From contig CM068588.1 in assembly GCA_035048485.1 (NCBI GenBank), forward strand, positions 2,790,001-2,854,000: a DNA stretch of 64,000 bases, written 5' to 3'. Positions 54,958 to 64,000 of the stretch are shown one piece after another. Source of the stretch: Pteria penguin. Its lineage: Eukaryota > Mollusca > Bivalvia > Pterioida > Pteriidae. A program made the translations under genes and the position numbers. The notes beneath the pieces are model-generated. The model was not told where the DNA came from. It saw nothing but the letters and a program-made list of their open reading frames with translations, and did no database searches. Position 1 is the stretch's first letter. Every line of letters starts with the position of its first letter.

Positions 54958-55760
54958 TGGATATATCTTTTGAACCTGAGCCATTAGAAGTAGAGATTTG
55001 ATTCTTCATACACAGGTTCCCAAAGTCAAAAGCTTTCATTTGGCAAATTTTACGGTCGTTATAAAGACCTTATTTGTTCATATGATGTATCGTTGTTTGA
55101 CATGTTGACTTCCTTATTTGACAGTAACTAAACCATCTGTAATACCTATACTATACAGCAGTATTCTTACTGCTTATGACATATACCTATTTTGACTACG
55201 GCTGTGCCGTTTCCTAATTCTGTGACAGCGAATAATACTTTTCCGCTTTTTCTTATGGCATCACGACGGGTGTGACCGGTCGGCAGGGGATGCTTACTCC
55301 TCCATGGCACCTGATCCCACCTCTGTTTTGACAGAGGTTCGTGATTGCTAATATTTTATTTACATATGTGGATATCAGATCAATATCTTTGATTTGTACT
55401 TGATATCATGAACCTTGTCCATTGATCTTCATTTAAAAAATGTTAACTGAACTATATCCTATGAATAAATAGGGTTAGGGATTTGATACTTGACAGAAAA
55501 TTTCCTATGTAAACAAATTTCATTTGATATCATTTCTTTTGGCCTTGTGATGGTGACTTTGAAATTTGACCTATTTTTCAAAACATTTTACCCGGATTGG
55601 TTTTTTTTTCTTTTGAAATATTAGAGATGGAGATTCCACGTGTAGATTCATTGTGACCAAAGATTTCAGCTGGTTAAATTTTGACCTTTTGCTTTACTGA
55701 AGAAGAATTTTGACCTTGAGTCTTGTCTAATTATTTCTATACATTTTATCTTTAATGGTA
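54958..55760 (+). repeat. Dispersed repeat E fragments, with a PLE-1-like piece
   Basis: TATATCTTTTGAACCTGAG and AGAGATTTGATTCTTCATACA; later TTTGACCTATTTTTCAAAAC and CTTGTGATGGTGACTTTG. Between, at 55250-55350, TTACTCCTCCATGGCACCTG and ATCCCACCTCTG recall the PLE-1 tail. Confidence 0.5.
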
Positions 55761-57239
55761 AACTGCCTACAACTTTCTGGTTTTCAAGTTTGCAAGAATG
55801 ACATCAACTAATAAATTAGATTTATCGTGATTCCTCAAACCGTCAAGATATGTATTGAATAATGAGACTCTTTTATATGAATGTGTTCTAATTTTGCCAA
55901 ATTGAGTTTTAACATTGTGAGTAAGATGTTTTCATTCGTTCAGAGTTTTGTGGTTTGAAATTAGAAAAGCCCTGAGAAAAATTATTCCCAAGGAGAGTCA
56001 ACAAGGGCCATGCAATGTGTGTTTCCGACAAAACTACACTAGTAAAAACGTTAGAGTATACTCGGAATTTAATAAAGGCAAAACTAAAATGTGCGGATCC
56101 AGAGAGGTGGACCGGGGGTCTGAATCTTCATGTTATGTCAGTAGATATAAATGTAGATAAATCTTTATAAAACAAAAGAACAAAACCACTCATCTCAAAA
56201 ATTGCTTGATAAAGGTCGTGAGGCCGGAAATTTGCAAATACAAAGCGTTTGTGTTCCTTTACTTTTTATGTACTGGACGTGCCTTTGGAGGACTTCTTCG
56301 AATCTTTATCTAAAACAAATAGGTAAAGTGGACATCTGACTTGACTGTATGACATCACAAATCAGTGACGGATCCAGAATTTCTGAAAAGGGGGGCGGGG
56401 CACATTTGTATTAGCCGAACTACTCAGCCAGTTTTGGTGCCAAATCTGGATTTTTACATGTAAATATGTGGCGAAAAGCTCCCCCCCCACCCCCCTGTAA
56501 AATTCGCCAGTGCAAATATACTCGATTGTAATGAGATTGCAGTATCGAATGAGAATTGTCAAATAAGTGACAATCGCCATTCATTTGATGTGTTTTAGAT
56601 TATACTGCTGCAAAATTTAAGAGCTGATAAGATTAATAAATTAATGTTTCGACAAGAACGATTTTTGCGAAATCGGGCCAATCCGTCAACCCATCTAGAG
56701 GATATAGTGAGTGTATCGTAACATGCCAGCATTTTCAGGTTTGAACTTCTTTTATGTCTTTATATACTTTCAAAGTTCGCAGGTCAATAATTAAAATTAT
56801 CTTTTATACACATGAAGTGTGTACATTTTCCAGAAATAAATTTTTCATTCAAAAAATGAGATACTGGTCGTGTCGAAAATTAATCAATGATTGATGTTTC
56901 AGCATTCTCCGTCCAACTCATCTAGCAAATGTCGAATAGGTTCTCATCTAAAAACAAATTATAAAATACTAACGTAATTAATATCAGATTTTATAAAATG
57001 TAAGATATTAAATTTGAAAAAATAAAACACCACTGTTAAACAATATCATTTTTGGCAAGTCAAACGAATCTTTTACATCAACTTTGAAATTATGGGGAAC
57101 AAATGACTACGTTCTTGGGTTTGGCCTCGTACAGACAAATTTTCAAATTGCCTATATGATGCAAGAAATTAATACCTATTATTATCCACAAACTGTTATT
57201 CTTTGCCCGCTCAAGTAAATCTTTTACAGCAAATTGTCA
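55761..57239. other. No supported gene
   Basis: A small degenerate PLE-2 piece on the minus strand at about 56515-56592 (ATTGTAATGAGATTGCAGTA, AGTGACAATCGCC). The rest is AT-rich and unassigned. Confidence 0.4.
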
Positions 57240-57335
57240 GGTAAAATAGCTTTGGTCTTGAACGTCACTGTAGAGACATAAGTTGTCAAAATGAAAATAT
57301 TTATACTAATGTGTATGTTCCTATATTTATTCAAA
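57240..57335 (+). mobile_element. Retrozyme-family relic
   Basis: AACGTCACTGTAGAGACATA and AGTTGTCAAAATGAAAATA retain stem II (GACA/TGTC), but the core has CTGTAGA and AAAA in place of GAAA; inactive. A further scrap (TATGGTGCACTAAATTACAC) lies at 58024-58066. Confidence 0.6.
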
Positions 57336-58429
57336 TCACTTTATGTCACTGGAACTGTAAATTTCTTATGACATTGGTTGTGCTTTCAAACAATGAAGAT
57401 GTCCTTTGTTACAAAAGCAATAATAAATGTCCACCTTTAAGACACTGGGTTACTTCTTTCAAATATATTTGTCTCATGAGCTTTATTCTTATGAATTATT
57501 TAAAAAAACATACATACGTTAATACTCACTTAAAATGGGTGTCGATAGTATGAATTCAGCGTTAATCTTTTGTTTTCTTATTCCCCAACCGAAAGTGCAT
57601 AATTAATACGTGTTTACTTTGAATTCATTAATTTTCAATTTGAGGTTTTGCTTTTTCCATCCCTGTAACTTAAATGCAATATAAACCACCACGCTTATAA
57701 ATATGGATGAATACTACGAAAATACCTGATTTGCTTCATTCAAGAATTTACATATCTTTAATGCCAATGGATTCTTCTGTTTATATCAAGATACGTTATT
57801 TAATCGGTGAATAGTATAAAACTCAATGTCATTTGTTTTATAATAAACAATGAGATAAATTCAAACAAAACTTATTTTCAACATTGTCACCAACTTAAAA
57901 GCGTCTCCTAAAGAAACTGAGAGCGACTGGGGATAATATCCTAAGCGATCAAGTTATAACTGAAAAAAATGTCATTAACAAGGCAATGGATAGGAAGAAC
58001 AGAACTCATTATTTTCTGTTATTTATGGTGCACTAAATTACACGGTATATATGTTCTATATTATCTGTATTCCCTCCGATTGTTTAGAATGGAAGAAATT
58101 TTTAAAAAAAACACACACGCACACAAAAACAAAACGTAGTGTGATGCTTCAATGCGTAATTCATCACCTTCTCGACCTTCAGTTTGGGGCATCTCCGAAA
58201 ACACATGGCTTTTTTTCAGCTATTCTCAATTTCCAATACTAAAGCACACTTAAATGTCAATATAAGATGAAAAATTAAACCTTTTAAATGATATTTTTAT
58301 TGCTAAATTAGAAGTTGGACATCTCACATATTCTAGAACTTCTGTCACGAAAGTCATGGCATTTTGATTTTAGACTTATTTATACAAAGGCACTTCAAAT
58401 AATGGTAACGGATGTTAACGATACAGTAA
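57336..58429. other. Nothing recognised
   Basis: No supported exon; apart from the 58024-58066 scrap there is nothing assignable. Confidence 0.4.
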
Positions 58430-58935
58430 GAAAAAAGAGGAGTTACCGGCTCAGCCATGTGGCAGAAGTCACCATGGAGCTATACAATACATGAATATAA
58501 ATAATATAATAGAACATTTAACACATTACAAAAATATTTGATTGTAGTGCAATTACGATACCGACTTAGGACGGTCATTTAATTTGACAAAAGCCAAACA
58601 AATGGTGTGGTTAACCGGTTTACGGGCCCACCTTCCCACTCACCGTAACAGCAGAACAATCAAAAGACGTACATTTAAAAATTTATAAATAATCCTCCAT
58701 GTAAAGAACAAGGGTCAACAGGTATCGCATATTGAGAGGTCATAAAAATATAAACACGTAAGGTATTGTAAAACACATAATGGTATAAAAATATATGCGA
58801 CATCAACATGATAAACCGTGCTCTGCCAGTCTAAAAGCGAGCTAAGACCCTAGATCTGTAGGAGTCCCGACTAACAGTCAGAGGGGACGAGGTTCAGGAC
58901 CATGTCTCCTCTGAAAGAGGTTTGGACAAGAAACC
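58430..58935 (-). mobile_element. PLE-2 3' tail, well-preserved copy
   Basis: About 500 bp, nearly identical by eye to the 3' half of the element at 23067-24122, from AAAAAAGAGGAGTTACCGG through GGCCCACCTTCCCACTCACC and GAGTCCCGACTAACAGTCAG to AAAGAGGTTTGGACAAG. 5'-truncated. Its similarity suggests recent common origin with the 23-kb copy. Confidence 0.85.
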
Positions 58936-59330
58936 AATACATCGATAGAAGTAATATTTCAGTCACTGAATTTTTTTTTCTGATTTCACACAATCTTGAA
59001 CTTTCGAACAACAAAGAAATTTAACAAACTCATAAAATTTTAACAGTTCACAAAATCTAATGACACTTTTCCTCACTTTGATCGAATATAAACACACAAT
59101 CATAACGTTTTCTTAAACTAGACTAACTAACAACAATGTGAATCTAAACCATTCAATCATCATTTTATGAGATAAAATTCCTAATTACATAGAAAAACAA
59201 TTCAAAATGCAACCAATACCTTGTCACTTACTACGAAAGTAGAAGGTATTATATATATGTAAATGTAATGGATGTTAAGCATACATATCATGATAAGGTT
59301 CTACAATTTGATTTGTAAGTCATGTTTTAT

Positions 59331-59331
<1 letters not shown>
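58936..59331. other. Nothing recognised
   Basis: No supported feature. Confidence 0.4.

Positions 59332-59407
<76 letters not shown>
59332..59407. repeat. (TTG)n microsatellite, about 75 bp
   Basis: About 25 uninterrupted units. It creates a spurious poly-Cys reading frame. Confidence 0.97.
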
Positions 59408-59409
<2 letters not shown>

Positions 59410-60033
59410 CAATTTATATTTATGAAGAATCAAAATATGTTTTGGAAATTTATCAATGTAGATGTAACGGATATTGTAATGTGTTTTAAAGCTGTATACC
59501 CTATGTTCGCTAGTACAGTGCATATTATAAGTAAATTTATTCCGAATTGTTTTGATTATATATATAAGCCTAAAACATATCAAAAAGGGCCCAAATTCGT
59601 CGTATTAAGTGAGATATGGCTGTCTAAAACGCGATGTTTGTAAACAGATTGTTTGCAACCAACTTATGCATATTCAATGAGAAGGGATATTCCGGTTATC
59701 ACGTGATCTAATTTGGAAGCCGCATCATGGAGGGTACGGTAAGTAAACTTGATGAGTAACTTAAAAATCCACATTCAAGTTTGCTAAAGTTGGTATTTAC
59801 TGAAATTGTTTTTTATTGGAGTCTCCCTTCATCTTATTTGTTTTGATTAAATTTCGAATGCGGGAAGTCAGTTTATGGTTGTATTTATGGAATACCGGCT
59901 TTATTTACGAAATATTTTCTTTTTTATTTTGATATCTCCGAGGGTTTGAAGTAAAAAAATGTTATTAACGCAAAGCTAATGACTTCAGCCATATGAGAAA
60001 AATACAGTGTTTTTTTTACATGCTCTAACTTAT
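59408..60033. other. Nothing recognised
   Basis: No supported feature. Confidence 0.4.
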
Positions 60034-60105
60034 ATGGCTCACCTTTCGGTCATTTTGGTTTCAACACTGCTCGTCAATTATTTCTATATTTTGAGAATTC
60101 CAATC

Positions 60106-60168
60106 ATTTGGCCACGAGCATCACTGGAGAAACATAAGTTGTCGAAATGCGCATATGGTGCACCAAAT
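60106..60168 (+). ncRNA. Hammerhead ribozyme motif, variant core
   Basis: Outer stem I ATTTGG/CCAAAT, inner GCATCA/TGGTGC, core CTGGAGA (A6 is replaced by G if aligned strictly), stem II with an A-C closing mismatch, GAAA, ATG-CG-CAT. Probably impaired. Confidence 0.5.
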
Positions 60169-60459
60169 TAAAAAGTATATATATTCTATGTTTTATTATA
60201 ACCACTAGGCCGATGTCACTGCTGGTGGACTGATAGTCCCCGAGGGCATCATAAGTCTAGTTTTCAGTGCTTTTGTACTGACATTAAATATATATGTCAA
60301 ATTATCAGTTATCAAATTTTAAAAGTAAATCACTGTAACACTAAGGAATATCTCCCTCATGCATAGCTCTGTCCTTAGATAGATTATTTTGCTGACCTTT
60401 CGGTCTTTTTGCTTTCAACACTGCTCTTCATAGTTTTATATATTTTGAGAATTCCAATC

Positions 60460-60522
60460 ATTTGGCCACGAGCATCACTGAAGAGACATAAGTTGTCGAA
60501 ATGCGCATCTGGTGCACCAAAT
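60460..60522 (+). ncRNA. Hammerhead ribozyme motif, best copy
   Basis: Outer stem I ATTTGG (60460-60465) with CCAAAT (60517-60522); inner stem I GCATCA (60472-60477) with TGGTGC (60510-60515); core CTGAAGA (60478-60484, fits CUGANGA); stem II GACA-TAAGT-TGTC (60485-60497); GAAA (60498-60501); stem III ATG-CG-CAT (60501-60508); cleavage-site C at 60509. All conserved positions are satisfied. Self-cleavage is predicted between 60509 and 60510, with the favoured H17 = C. The very short stem III and a stem I with an internal loop are typical of Penelope/retrozyme hammerheads. Confidence 0.85.
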
Positions 60523-60552
60523 TAATAAGTACATATATTCTATATTTATTTG

Positions 60553-60904
60553 AAATTATACCAATTATAGGGTATACAACTTTAAATGATTTTCAACGAC
60601 TGGAGTTTGAATATTTCTAGATGTAATCTAAAGCTTTTGAGAAAATATTGATAACATTTACTTTTAGTTCTCTCAACTCTTTTCTGTATCCTGTTGCCCT
60701 TTTGTGTAGAAAGAGTGTGTCGTGGTAAATAAAACCCTAAGATGATTGGACAAAAAAGGACTGGCTTGTCTTAAATCACAGGACATCAGGAACACAGATT
60801 TAATGCTAAAATAAGTCATTAGTGTTGTGGTTTGGACTTCGAGTTGTGGAAATCGGATCAGCATCTCAGATTTTTACATAATCTCTCAATTCTACGAAAA
60901 TTAG
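60553..60904. other. Nothing recognised
   Basis: No supported feature. Confidence 0.4.
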
Positions 60905-60913
60905 GCCCCATGA

Positions 60914-61184
60914 TTGATTGATTTTTGTTTAACGTCACACCGTTAATATTTCAGGTATATGGTGACGGCATTTGCCTGATGCGGGGCATACAAATTTTGA
61001 CCTTTGCAATGGACCCACTCGAAGCAGTTAGGGATCTTTAACGTGCCATGCATACCACGACACGGGGCCTCGATTTTACTGTCTCATCCGAAAGACAGGA
61101 CACCGGCTTGACCAGAGCGGGACTCGAACCCCGGCCTCCCGATCAGGAGCCGAGCGCGATACCACTACGCCACTCCGGCTTTTT
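60914..61184 (-). mobile_element. SINE family S1, full length, 9-bp target duplication
   Basis: Minus strand: head GCCGGAGTGGCGTAGTGG, box B GGGGTTCGAGTCCCGC, body GGTGTCCTGTCTTTCGGATG, CAGGCAAATGCCGTCACC and CAATCAATC tail. GCCCCATGA flanks at 60905-60913 and 61185-61193. Confidence 0.92.
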
Positions 61185-61193
61185 GCCCCATGA

Positions 61194-61859
61194 AAATAAA
61201 TGATATCACAGTATGTCTAATAGATATATATCCACTATTGTGTCCAGACTTGTTAATTACAAACAAATTCTACAAAATTTGCACCTCAATAAGCATGAAT
61301 CAAATCTAATTACATGTACATGCGCTAAATATTGTATTAGGATGTTAGGTATCTTTGCTTGGCATTTACTAGGGTACAACTTTACTTCCTTGAAGATTTT
61401 ATCAAATCATATCTACAACTTTTTCTACTTTAGTTATTAAACCTCGAAATGGTTGTTATTTTCAGCTCTAACTTATCTATCGCAGCGTGGTAAAACAACT
61501 TTTAGTTTACATATGTCAAGATCATCAAACTTTTTTGAGTAACAAATGATTACGTAGTAAGCAGCTTTCATCATTTAATCAAATTAATGCATCATATAGC
61601 GCATTAGGTACCATCCATTTGATATTCTGTTGGGAAGGCCTGGGACAATTCTTGCCCTGATTTTGACTGAAAAAATAATCTTGATCAATCACACAGTGGA
61701 AAAGATAATCTGTCTCCAATAGACTAACATAATCTAAAATCATACTTTAGAAAAAATTGAGTGTTAAAACTCAATTTTTACTGTTTATTTTATTATGATC
61801 TTTTGTTCATTAATTCAATCATGGACAAACCTACCATATTAAGTAGTTACTTGAATCCA
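61194..61859. other. Nothing recognised
   Basis: No supported feature. Confidence 0.4.
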
Positions 61860-62513
61860 AAGGCAAGACTTATCGGCAGATATTTGGGATTTCTGTGGGT
61901 ACTAACTGTGCACCTCTTATAGCAGATTTGTTTCTATACTGTTGAGTGGCGCTTTCATGTATTCTTTTCAACAATCTAACGATTCGACCTTATTGATATG
62001 TTGGATGATACTTCTAGTATCATGTACATGTTTCTTGAAGACATCTTTATTTATTGATAAACCTGAGTTTGAAAGATATATAGCTAATATATACCCATCT
62101 GAACTTCAGTTAAACAAAGACAATATTTGTGATACAGAAACACTTTTCTTGGACCTATACATTAAGACAATTAACAATTAAATTCATACCAATATTTATG
62201 ATAAACATGACGATTTTACATTTCCTGTTGTAATTTCCCTTAGTTGGATAGATACAAATGTTCCTAGACTAAACTCCCATCATATGGTATTCATAGAATT
62301 CAGTCGCTTCGATATACCGGCGCCTGCATTAACGTTTTGGACTTTCATACAAAACTTTACAAATAACTTTGGAACTTTCAACTCAGAGTTACAAGTATCA
62401 TAAACTTAGAAAAGCCTTCGGAAATTCTTTTAAGTCCTATTCAGAACTTTTATCAAAATTCGGAAATATTACTTTGTATCCAATGGAATTTTCCCTCCCA
62501 AAATTCTACGATA

Positions 62514-62964
62514 AGATTTATATATTTTGAGAATTCCAATCATTTGGCCACGAGCATCAGTTGTCGAAATGCGCATATGGTGCACTAAATTATAAGGCAT
62601 ATATGTTCTATATTTATTATAACCACTGGGCCGGTGTCACTGCTGGTGGACTGATAGCTCCCAAGGGCATCATAAGTCTAGTTTTCAGTGCTTTTGTGTG
62701 ATATTAAATATATACTTCAAATTTTCAGCCATCAAATTAAATAAATCACTCTAAAACTAAGGAGTATCTCCTTCATGCATAGCTCTGTCCTTAGATGGAT
62801 TCTTTGGTTCACTTTTTGGTCCTTTTGATTCAACATTGCTCTTCAAAGATTTATATCTTTTGAGAATTCCAATCATTTGGCCACGAGCATCACTGAAGAG
62901 ACATAAGTTGTCGAAATGCACATATGGTGCACTAAATTATAAGGTATATATGTTCTATATTTAT
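62514..62964 (+). mobile_element. Retrozyme-family insertion (451 bp, GATA target repeats) in PLE-2
   Basis: About 1.3 units, from AGATTTATATATTTTGAG to TATATGTTCTATATTTAT, containing a deleted hammerhead (62554-62583, core CTGAAGA and half of stem II lost) and an intact one (62875-62937). GATA occurs immediately before (62510-62513) and after (62965-62968). Removing the insert and one GATA rejoins the PLE-2 coding sequence (FYD + MVYT, compare FYGDLVYK at 23 kb). Confidence 0.85.
62875..62937 (+). ncRNA. Hammerhead ribozyme motif, intact
   Basis: Outer stem I ATTTGG/CTAAAT (one G-U), inner GCATCA (62887-62892) with TGGTGC (62925-62930), core CTGAAGA (62893-62899), stem II GACA-TAAGT-TGTC (62900-62912), GAAA (62913-62916), stem III ATG-CA-CAT (62916-62923), H17 = A at 62924. 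The only difference from the 60.4-kb copy within the folded core is in the stem III loop and H17. Confidence 0.8.
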
Positions 62965-63690
62965 GATATGGTGTACACACTTGAGGGTATAAAGTTCCAA
63001 TAAGTTTATCACGTCGGGTTCTAAAATAATGAAAGGCCTTCGTGATCTACAATAATATGACCTGGAGATTATCAAAAGGACAGTAATTGTTGTATTGACC
63101 ACTTCTACACTCTTATACAGAGATTTTTACTTGATCCTGTACGCTGACTAACAGGCGTTTGGGGACCATACGGTAGGTCTTGTTGAAACTTTTTCAAAGG
63201 AGAAATGGTCCTGAACTTCATTCCCTCTTACTGTTTATTAGGACTCTTACAGATCAAGGGTCTGAGCTCGCTTCTAGATCGGCAGGGCACAGTTTACTCA
63301 TGTTGATATCGATTTATACATTTTTTATCTTACTCAGCATTACTATACATGTTTATATCTTTATGACCTCTCAACTTGAGAAAGTTGTTGATCCTTGCTC
63401 TCTATATGGAGAATTATTCATAGATTTTTAAATGTGCGATCTTTGATTATACTGCTTTTGTAGAAAGTGGGGAGGAAGACCCATAAACCGGTTACCCACT
63501 CCAACTGATTGACTACTTTCATATCAATTGACCGTCCGAAGTCGGTATCGCAATTGCACCTTTATCGAAAGTTTTTGTGATGTTCTTGTGACAAGTTGTT
63601 TCTGGGTTTTTTCGTCAATTTATTACATTATTAACAGTGCATTTCCGTGGTCATTTCTGTCATACGCCAGAGTAAGATGCGTTTATCGTT

Positions 63691-64000
63691 TTCTTTAAGA
63701 ACTAAAATGTTTGTACTGGATATATGCCAAAACGGTTCATGAGGGGTGGATAGGGAATAGTAGCAACCCCAGGTGAATTTTGCAGTGTATTCATATCTTT
63801 ATGCGCTTAATGTATTTGGATAAGGCTTAGTGAGACAAATTCAAAACAGTTTTCCTTTTGCTGACATCTCTGTCCTATCAAAAGTTATTGCAGTTTGAAG
63901 ATGCCAAAATTTGACATTCTCATAGAATTAACGGAACCGACATTTCTTACATTTTTAGAATTTTTGTCATTTCTCTGTCAGTTTTTGTATTCACCAAGCG
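63691..64000. other. Nothing recognised
   Basis: Window edge; no supported feature. Confidence 0.4.

Larger units (their letters stand above)
60034..60552 (+). mobile_element. Retrozyme-family element, about one and a half units in tandem
   Basis: Two hammerheads 354 bp apart (60106-60168 and 60460-60522). The intervening unit runs from AAATTAAAAAGTATATATA through TGCTGGTGGACTGATAGTCC, CATGCATAGCTCTGTCC and TTTCGGTC to the second AATTCCAATCATTTGGCC. Tandem units with a ribozyme in each match the DNA form of retrozymes. No coding frame. Confidence 0.8.
61860..63690 (+). pseudogene. PLE-2 copy: decayed reverse transcriptase and 3' tail, interrupted by a retrozyme
   Basis: Frames together give GISVGTNCAPLIADLFLY (motif B, about 61890), DLIDMLDDTSSI (catalytic DD box, about 61988-62022), SLFIDKPEFERYIANIYPSE, LFLDLYIKTIN, NIYDKHDDFTFPVV, YHKLRKAFGNSFKSYSELLS, LYPMEFSLPKFYD (62475-62512). 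It is then broken by 62514-62964 and resumes with TATGGTGTACACACTTG (equivalent to LVYKLRK), LEIIKRTVIVV, and the 3' tail (CAAAGGAGAAATGGTCCTG, CATAAACCGGTTACCCACTC, GTCGGTATCGCAATTGCACC). Numerous stops and frameshifts. This is the longest PLE-2 copy in the window, still without its N-terminus. Confidence 0.8.

Noticed and set aside
59272..59643. 123-codon frame with a poly-Cys block
   Set aside because: The Cys run is the (TTG)n repeat read in one frame; flanks have no domain.

Overview
This is AT-rich, intron- and repeat-dominated animal DNA, most likely from a bivalve mollusc. No bacterial operons, ribosome binding sites or dense coding are present. The guess at the taxon rests on familiar mollusc repeat types: a tRNA-derived SINE ending in CAATCA repeats, a SINE tail carrying TTGTTGAAAGCGACGTAAAAC, repeats ending in CTCTTGTTTT, and bivalve-style Penelope-like elements. 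I ran no searches, so this is recognition by eye.

Real host coding sequence is sparse. The best gene is on the minus strand at about 30.3-35.0 kb. It is a small single-pass membrane protein of the CYYR1/Shisa-like (STMC6, six-cysteine) type, built from a six-Cys exon, a transmembrane exon and a PPPY-tail exon, with good splice sites and compatible phases. It has two versions of the six-Cys exon (A at 34823-35009, B at 33539-33674) that cannot be joined to each other in frame, so they look mutually exclusive or belong to duplicated genes. Two further minus-strand terminal exons, at 7066-7325 and 51885-52117, are paralogous to each other and encode an unrecognised protein family.

Most of the window is mobile DNA. 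At least two families of Penelope-like elements (PLE-1, PLE-2) are present as decayed reverse-transcriptase segments (4.0, 7.7, 23.1, 46.5 and 61.9 kb) and as more than twenty 5'-truncated 3' tails. A GIY-YIG endonuclease remnant lies at 1.3 kb. A third family is about 350 bp per unit, sometimes more than one unit in tandem, and carries a hammerhead-ribozyme motif on its transcribed strand. This is the architecture of metazoan retrozymes. One such element (62514-62964) sits inside a PLE-2 reverse transcriptase between GATA repeats. Other contents are an L1-like LINE (49-50.3 kb), a Jockey/CR1-like LINE fragment (26.5-27.3 kb), three tRNA-derived SINE families (several copies with 9-15 bp target duplications), inverted-repeat elements including a 490-bp TA-flanked mariner-type MITE, a possible Foldback-like element bounded by inverted 21-bp tandem arrays (1401-3888), and long microsatellites.

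Layout: 0-10 kb is PLE, Foldback-like and orphan-exon sequence; 10-17 kb microsatellites, a MITE and PLE tails; 17-26 kb unique sequence, paired repeats and nested PLEs; 26-29 kb LINE, SINE and mariner MITE; 29.5-35 kb the CYYR-like gene with its repeat-filled introns; 35-48 kb SINEs, PLE tails and MITEs; 48-52 kb SINE, L1 LINE and the second orphan exon; 52-64 kb PLE tails, retrozymes and a PLE-2 copy. There is no operon-like cooperation among genes. The functional link is that PLE reverse transcriptase is the plausible mobiliser of the ribozyme-bearing elements.
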